From contig NC_133297.1 of assembly GCF_005239225.2 (NCBI RefSeq), forward strand, positions 10,776,147-10,840,146: a DNA stretch of 64,000 bases, in the 5' to 3' direction. The notes beneath the pieces are model-generated. The model was not told the origin of the DNA. It made no database searches and saw nothing but the letters and a program-made list of their open reading frames with translations. Both the position numbers and the translations under genes were made by a program. The DNA comes from Populus alba. Lineage: Eukaryota > Streptophyta > Magnoliopsida > Malpighiales > Salicaceae. Positions 58,201-64,000 of this stretch are shown piece by piece. The stretch's first letter is position 1, and every line of letters starts with the position of its first letter.

Positions 58201-61200
58201 AATTTTTGTTCGATACACATTACACATTCATACAATATAAATATATTTTATTTGAATAAAAAACTCCTCTCTAAAAAATTAATTTAGAAACATTATAGTA
58301 ACCATAGTAGTTAGTCATGGTAGAAAAATATGGAAAAAATCTTATAATATTAAAGCTTAAATATTAACGTCGGACACCTGATAAATATAAAAACTTCTTA
58401 GATTGTTAATTTGTAAGTTTTTTACACTGTAAATATTTATTAAATATATGCGATCAAACTCAAACTTTGAAAATAATATTAGATTATTTTCCATCATATT
58501 TGTATAATGTAAGAGATCCCAACATATTAAATATCTTGATAGTTTCACTATAAATTCTTATTTTCATCATACAATTTAAACTAACTTAAATTATAGAATG
58601 AAATGAAAAAAATAATATTTTCTTTTTTTAATTGAAACAACTATCCATATACATTATAATAAACAAAGAAACTCTTATTCTATTTTTGTTTATTAATTTT
58701 ATTTTTACAAGAAAACATGGATTTTTTTTTATAACAACGTACTATAAGAAAATTATATTTCCAAGTTTTAATTATGCTGATAAATAAATTGGTACAAAAT
58801 CTTGTGTAATTATTGTTTTTAAGAGATCTAATTATAAACATTCACAAACATGCATGCAACACACTTCATGCATAACCTCTCTCCCACTCTCTCACACACA
58901 CATGCTAACTTCTAACTATTTTAGGCCAATAGTTTTTATATCAATGCAATTAAAGTTCATTTATATGTTTTAAAAAGCAAGAAAAGTTAAATTAATTATA
59001 AATTATCAAGCTTTATATATATAAAAGTATTTGGATTTTAAAGAAGACCATTTTAATTTAATGAATGCTAAAAATATTAATTATAAAAAAAACTCAAAAA
59101 AATACTCCATTAGAGATTATAAAAAAATATAATTCAATAACTCGAAAAAAATGATTCCATATTAATTCAATAACATCCATCAAGTAGTACGAGCTATTAA
59201 GTAAGATTAGACGGCTAGAAATAAAGGATTTCAACATGGCAAGTCTAGCTAGGGTATCTTCTAAGTGGGACCCAATAATATATTGGCCAGATGTCGTCGT
59301 CGGCATCAAAGTGACGCCCACCTCGGGTTTCTTCACTCTCAAATCATGGCAAGTAAGAAATTGATTGCTAGATGTTCAAAATCAACCGCATTAGGTCCAG
59401 TGGGTGTTTGAAAATATAGTAAAATGATTTAAAAATATATATATAAAAATTAATTTAAAATAAAAAAAGTTAAATTGTTTTAAAACCTAAAAACAATAGA
59501 ATCCCTTAATGCCAAAATACAATCGATCACATGCCAGCCTAATCTTCGTACGTTTCCATTGAAGTCCCAATGATGATCGAGGAGTATTGATCACCGCCTG
59601 TTTCAAGAAATCCCAAAACAAAATCAATCAAGCAAAGCTTCAATGGCTCCTTCAGCTAGCTAGCGTGGTTTGATCCACGTCTACATGCATGCACCCAGAA
59701 GAAAAGTGGAGAAGAGAATGATTAGGAGGGTCCATGAGTTAAGTTGGGAGGCATGTTATTGTGCTTCCAAAAACCAGACATAAAGAGAGTGATTACTACT
59801 TCTAGACCTGACCTTCTAGGGTATTTTAGTACATGTACAGGCATCTCTCATAATCTTCTAGGGTTTACATGCATACAGTTGTGTCGATCTACAGGGACGA
59901 ACAAGACAGCAGCAAGAAATCTGTCTGGCAGAGCCCATTCACGTCTGTTCTTCCACTTTTTGAGTCGAATGTCGCTGCCAATCTCTCAGCAGCAGCAGAG
60001 AGCAACTCTCAAAGGATTCTTGCTACTTTAGCTCTACTGAATACATCCATGGAAATCCGACTCCAAAGAACTGCGCCTCCAGCAGCACAGAAGGAAGTAA
60101 AGTTAGCTAGTAATATAATTATGAATAGAATATGCTCAACTGATCACTGACGAGGTTATAGGTTTGTATTTTAGAAATTATTAATTTGAATTTCATAAAT
60201 TTTAAAGTTATTAGAGATTTATATGGTCATTAACTTCAGATCTGTAGGATTAGTTGAAGTATGTGCAAGCTGACCTGAACATATAAGTTAATATATAACA
60301 CAATAATAATAAAAAATTAGCTAGTAACATGTTCATCAAACTAACTTAAACTAACTTTAATATTAGCATAAATTATATATAAATTACAAACAAGTGAGAT
60401 GGAGATTCGAATTATTAGAAATCTTAGGGATAATGTATCCATTCCAATTATTAGGAACCATTCATTTTTGAAAACTTTAATTTTATTCTCATCTTCCCTT
60501 ATGTATTCATACATGTGTCTGTGGATCAAAAAACAAATCTTATTTTTGATTGATCTTAAGGATGCATTCTTGATATTGATTTGGTATGTTCAAGAATATT
60601 TTTTTAAAATATTATCTTCAAAATTAATTCTAATTCATAGAATAAGGAGATTAAGCAAATATCCTTGTCTACCTAGCTTGAAGTTACAATTATCAAAATT
60701 TGAGAACATTTAAAAGTCAACATTAAATCTTTCCTGTGCATTAACACCTACTTCTCTACTCAAAATTTACAACTATATATAGCTTCCATTTCAATGTAAA
60801 AAGGAATGAGTTCGCATCAACTCGTATATAAGTCTCAAATTTAGTAAAAGTTAAAGAGATATGATCCTTTCTTTGATTTTCTAGCTTCAAATTTCAACAT
60901 TATAATAAAATTTATCAAATATTTTTTAATGTATCAGGTTGATTTAATTAAAATGTACGTTCTTAATATTAGCTGAGAAAAAAAAAATAATCTCGGTTGA
61001 TGCTTAGGTAATCTAAAGATACTCTTTATTGTCAAATATAAAACAGAAGGGCAAACAGGGCAATTATGTCTAATGACGATCAAATGATAGAGGCTTAATT
61101 ATTTGCAAATGTATATACAATTATTTTGTGATTTATTTTCAGCAACTTTCTGAATTGAATTTAATATTTAAAGATTTTAATGAAATCTTAAATCTAAAAT

Positions 61201-61686
61201 TAAATTTTAAATGGATTTCAATCTCTAAAAACACTACATAAATAAATTAATAAGAGACCAACCTTCTAATTTACAATTTCAAAAAATAAAAAATTAATAT
61301 TAAAAATAATTTTTGTTAAATACCTTTCTAATCTTTTTTAAGATGAAAATAATATAAAAAAATAAACTGAATTTTATTTTTTAAAAAATATATAAATTTT
61401 ATTTATTAACTAATTAAATTCAAATAAAAAAAATTAAGGCAAAGAGGCAGAGTAAATGAAAATGGGCGCTAATAAAAAAAAAACATAAAAATTAAAACAA
61501 ATAAAAGAGAAAACAAAAGCAACGAAGTTGGCCCATGGTATGTCTACTCACAGCATATGATGTGAACTTCATCTTCCTCCCCACTCCCATCCTCTATTAT
61601 TTTACCCCTCCGGGCCTGTGCTCTTTTTTTCTTACCATATTTAGTAAATTAGAGATCATTCCCATTAATCTTCATCCGTAACAACG
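55263..61686. other. Long AT-rich intergenic region before the ALOG gene
   Basis: No recognisable gene is present. Noncoding features: a MITE-like AT block at about 55305-55490 starting GCTTGTTTGGAAACGC; A/T-rich degenerate repeats through 58800; another MITE-like block near 59400-59500. An ORF at 59869-60150 has more GC-balanced codons than its surroundings (PLFESNVAANLSAAAESN within it) but no family I recognise. The last 150 bases before 61687 (pyrimidine-rich CTTCATCTTCCTCCCC, then TCTTCATCCGTAACAACG) are probably the leader of the ALOG gene. Confidence 0.5.
55305..55490. mobile_element. MITE-like AT-rich block
   Basis: The start TTGTTTGGAAACGCG is followed by AT strings (TTTAAAATAATTTTTTTATA, then TATATCAAAAATAAATTTTT) that resemble the dispersed MITE family of this window. 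The right end is unclear. It lies directly beyond the 5' break of the PEPC pseudogene. Confidence 0.4.
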
Positions 61687-62199
61687 ATGTCCAGAGAAAG
61701 AGGAAAGGACATAGCTGAAGGATCTAGCGAGAATCAACAGCCAGCAACTCCTAGTCGTTATGAGTCACAGAAGAGAAGGGACTGGAACACTTTTGGGCAG
61801 TACTTGAAGAACCAGAGGCCTCCAGTGCCTCTTTCTCAGTGCAATAGCAACCATGTCCTAGATTTTCTTCGATATCTTGATCAGTTTGGCAAGACTAAGG
61901 TTCATCTACAAGGTTGCATGTTTTATGGACAGCCTGAGCCCCCTGCTCCTTGTACTTGCCCTCTTAGACAAGCTTGGGGCAGCCTTGATGCTCTTATTGG
62001 GAGGCTTCGAGCAGCCTACGAAGAGAACGGAGGCACACCAGAGACGAACCCTTTTGCTAATGCTTCTATTCGGGTTTACCTTAGAGAAGTAAGGGACTAT
62101 CAAGCAAAGGCAAGAGGGATCCCACACAAGAAGAAAAAGAAGCAGCAGATTTCAAGCAAAGGGAATGATGAATCCAGCTCTGCGATGCAGTTTTCTTAA
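61687..62199 (+). CDS. LSH10: ALOG-domain transcription factor, LSH10-like
   Basis: LIGHT-DEPENDENT SHORT HYPOCOTYLS / G1 (ALOG) proteins are small nuclear DNA-binding regulators of organ boundaries, inflorescence form and light responses. The CDS is intronless and encodes 170 residues. The ALOG domain spans about residues 21-146: it starts at [18 protein letters not shown], continues with [18 protein letters not shown], the zinc-ribbon-like insert with C and H residues ([20 protein letters not shown]), then [19 protein letters not shown] and [21 protein letters not shown] basic nuclear localisation signal HKKKKKQQ follows. The short Ser-rich tail ends in SSSAMQFS. It resembles LSH7-LSH10 most; the exact paralogue number is an inference. 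The start ATG in CAACGATGTCC is the only one upstream of the domain. Confidence 0.93.
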   Translation: MSRERGKDIAEGSSENQQPATPSRYESQKRRDWNTFGQYLKNQRPPVPLSQCNSNHVLDFLRYLDQFGKTKVHLQGCMFYGQPEPPAPCTCPLRQAWGSLDALIGRLRAAYEENGGTPETNPFANASIRVYLREVRDYQAKARGIPHKKKKKQQISSKGNDESSSAMQFS

Positions 62200-64000
62200 A
62201 ATTCCATTTGGCTTTCCAGGATCTGAGCACTTATGGTAATTAATCAAACCCTTACTACATTTGCTTTTTTGACATTTTGTATATGATTTATTGCTTGTTT
62301 TAATCATACTAATCTATCTAGCTTGATTTACCCCTTGACAAACTCAATTTTTTGAACCCGTATTTCACAACTAAGAAGATGATTAATTTAGTAATATTGA
62401 AATTCTTAATGATTGAACTACTACAGTACTATATAGGAATGCACATAGCTCTTCTTTTTCTGTCTTTTCTCTCTCTTTTTTCTTCGCTGATCCCTCTAAA
62501 ACAGATAGATTTAAAGAGAGATCTCACTTCTTTCAACAGAAATTTAAGAACCCTTATTCGCATATTCACAAAAAGTGTGTGATTACTGAAGTTTCAGATA
62601 CGAAACTATCTTTTTTGTTGTTTAGTTTTTTTTTTTTGATGAATTAGTTAATTATCTGTTTTCCTTACTCTAAAAGATAGTATTTACACCGGCAAGAATT
62701 CGTAAAACAAAACACCAATAACATTGGTGAGATTAGTGTAGTTTGTCTAGCTGCATCTCATATAGGAAGAACTCTCTCTCTCTCTCTCTCTTACACCCGC
62801 ACTCAAAATGAACATCATGCAAAAGAACTCAATTTGTGGTTTCTAAATTTAATATCATTTACTTGCATGTCACTTTTCCTTAGTTTTGCTCTTTTAAGAT
62901 TCTGAAGATTTTCTGCCCCCATGAATAACCAAGTGAGATATGATACGATCTTCGATTTTACTAATAATTAATCAAAGTTTAAGGTTTCATGCAAATCTCC
63001 CTAAACAATAAATTAGTGTTCCATGCATGCTTTCTGTCGGACTTTTTCTTGTTTATACTTCTTAAAAACAATGTCGCGGTTGTTACCATGGTTAATCTCC
63101 ATGATGTAAGAAGGATAATAGTGATAGATAGGCTAATATATTTTATCATGGTTTTGATAATTTCACAACACAGACTTCAAGCCATGCCCCACAAATTACT
63201 TTTCTACACAGCAGCAGATCTTTGCAAGGGCAATCTTGAACAATGGTATCCTGCCCTTTGTACCTTCATAGATTTGCATGTTGTCCGATTTCAGATTTTG
63301 TGGGACATTATTTTATTCCATCTTGCATGCCAATATATGCTTTTTATTATGCATTTGTTCATTTGCGTGGAAGTGAACCTTTTTTTTTTTTTTTTTTATG
63401 ATTGGAGGTGAGCTTGTGCTCCAAAAAAGCACATCATACCTTTGCGTTTTACTATCGCATTCGTAGAGCTAATACTGTAAGTAATATTTAGATAATATAA
63501 AATGATGGAAGCCTCGATTAAGTTCGAGAAAGTTTGAACAATTTTACTTGAAGGGGTGTATAAATGAGTTGATATAAGATCATTTCTTAATTCCCATCTA
63601 ATAAATTCTTGATTTGAGCAGTATTCTTGATATGTACTGGCATTCCTATTCAGGAAATTCAAATGACAGTACTGTTTCAAAGCTAGGTTTATAGAATCAT
63701 TATGTTCTTCTATCTAGATGTCTGCCTGATTTTATCATCATATATAAACAATCAGTTTTTTTATGTAATATACGTATAATCTAGCCTTTACCACCCGCGG
63801 TTTTTAGAAAATTAAAGGAAAATCTTAGGCATCGTTGTATGTAACTGACAATACAGAAAATTGAAAGCAATAGCGAATCTACGTACAGTAAATTAGAGGG
63901 ATGAGTACATATATAAGCCTGCATCAAAGTAAACAGACTTCAAGAATCTACATCTTGGATCTGCTACGCAACATTTGACCATTCACCCTTCTAATTATAG
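62200..64000. other. 3' flank of the ALOG gene and intergenic DNA
   Basis: This stretch probably includes the 3' UTR. It contains a (CT)n run at 62772-62791, T-rich runs and short ORFs (for example 62989-63411) with no recognisable domain. No gene or RNA is supported. Confidence 0.5.
62772..62791. repeat. (CT)10 microsatellite
   Basis: About ten uninterrupted CT dinucleotides lie downstream of the ALOG gene. No function is visible. Confidence 0.9.

Overview
This is a plant nuclear window, most likely from a woody eudicot of the poplar/willow type (Populus). The evidence is intron-rich GT-AG genes whose proteins align closely with Arabidopsis families, very AT-rich intergenic DNA, and many small poplar-like MITE and degenerate retroelement remnants. 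The species call is inference. I see no operons, CRISPR arrays, phage or bacterial features.

Layout. (1) 1-4738, minus: 5' and middle exons of ARPC1, the WD40 subunit of the Arp2/3 actin-nucleating complex, cut off by the window start. (2) 9235-18598, plus: complete gene for TPR-containing Ser/Thr protein phosphatase 5 (PP5), with a 162-nt in-frame cassette exon encoding two membrane segments. (3) 21835-27506, plus: complete 13-exon peroxisomal citrate synthase with an N-terminal PTS2 signal. (4) 32964-40215, minus: six-exon GAUT15-type GT8 glycosyltransferase of Golgi pectin synthesis, with a dead Ty3/gypsy integrase fragment in its largest intron. (5) 46423-50769, plus: nine-exon CGL160-type plastid ATP-synthase assembly factor (ATP synthase protein I-related). 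(6) about 51188-55262, minus: a truncated, intron-retaining PEP carboxylase pseudogene broken by deletions, stops, a 41-bp tandem duplication, MITEs and a LINE fragment. (7) 61687-62199, plus: a single-exon ALOG/LSH transcription factor.

The genes belong to unrelated housekeeping and developmental pathways (actin branching, HSP90-linked dephosphorylation, the glyoxylate/peroxisomal cycle, pectin synthesis, chloroplast ATP synthase assembly, organ-boundary development). They do not form a functional cluster. Exon boundaries were read by eye from frame, splice dinucleotides and remembered family sequence; no alignment was run. I did not find a convincing new biological system. The most noteworthy items are the PP5 membrane cassette exon, a GC-AG intron in PP5, a duplicated splice acceptor in citrate synthase, the layered PEPC pseudogene and a nuclear fragment of plastid tRNA-Gln.
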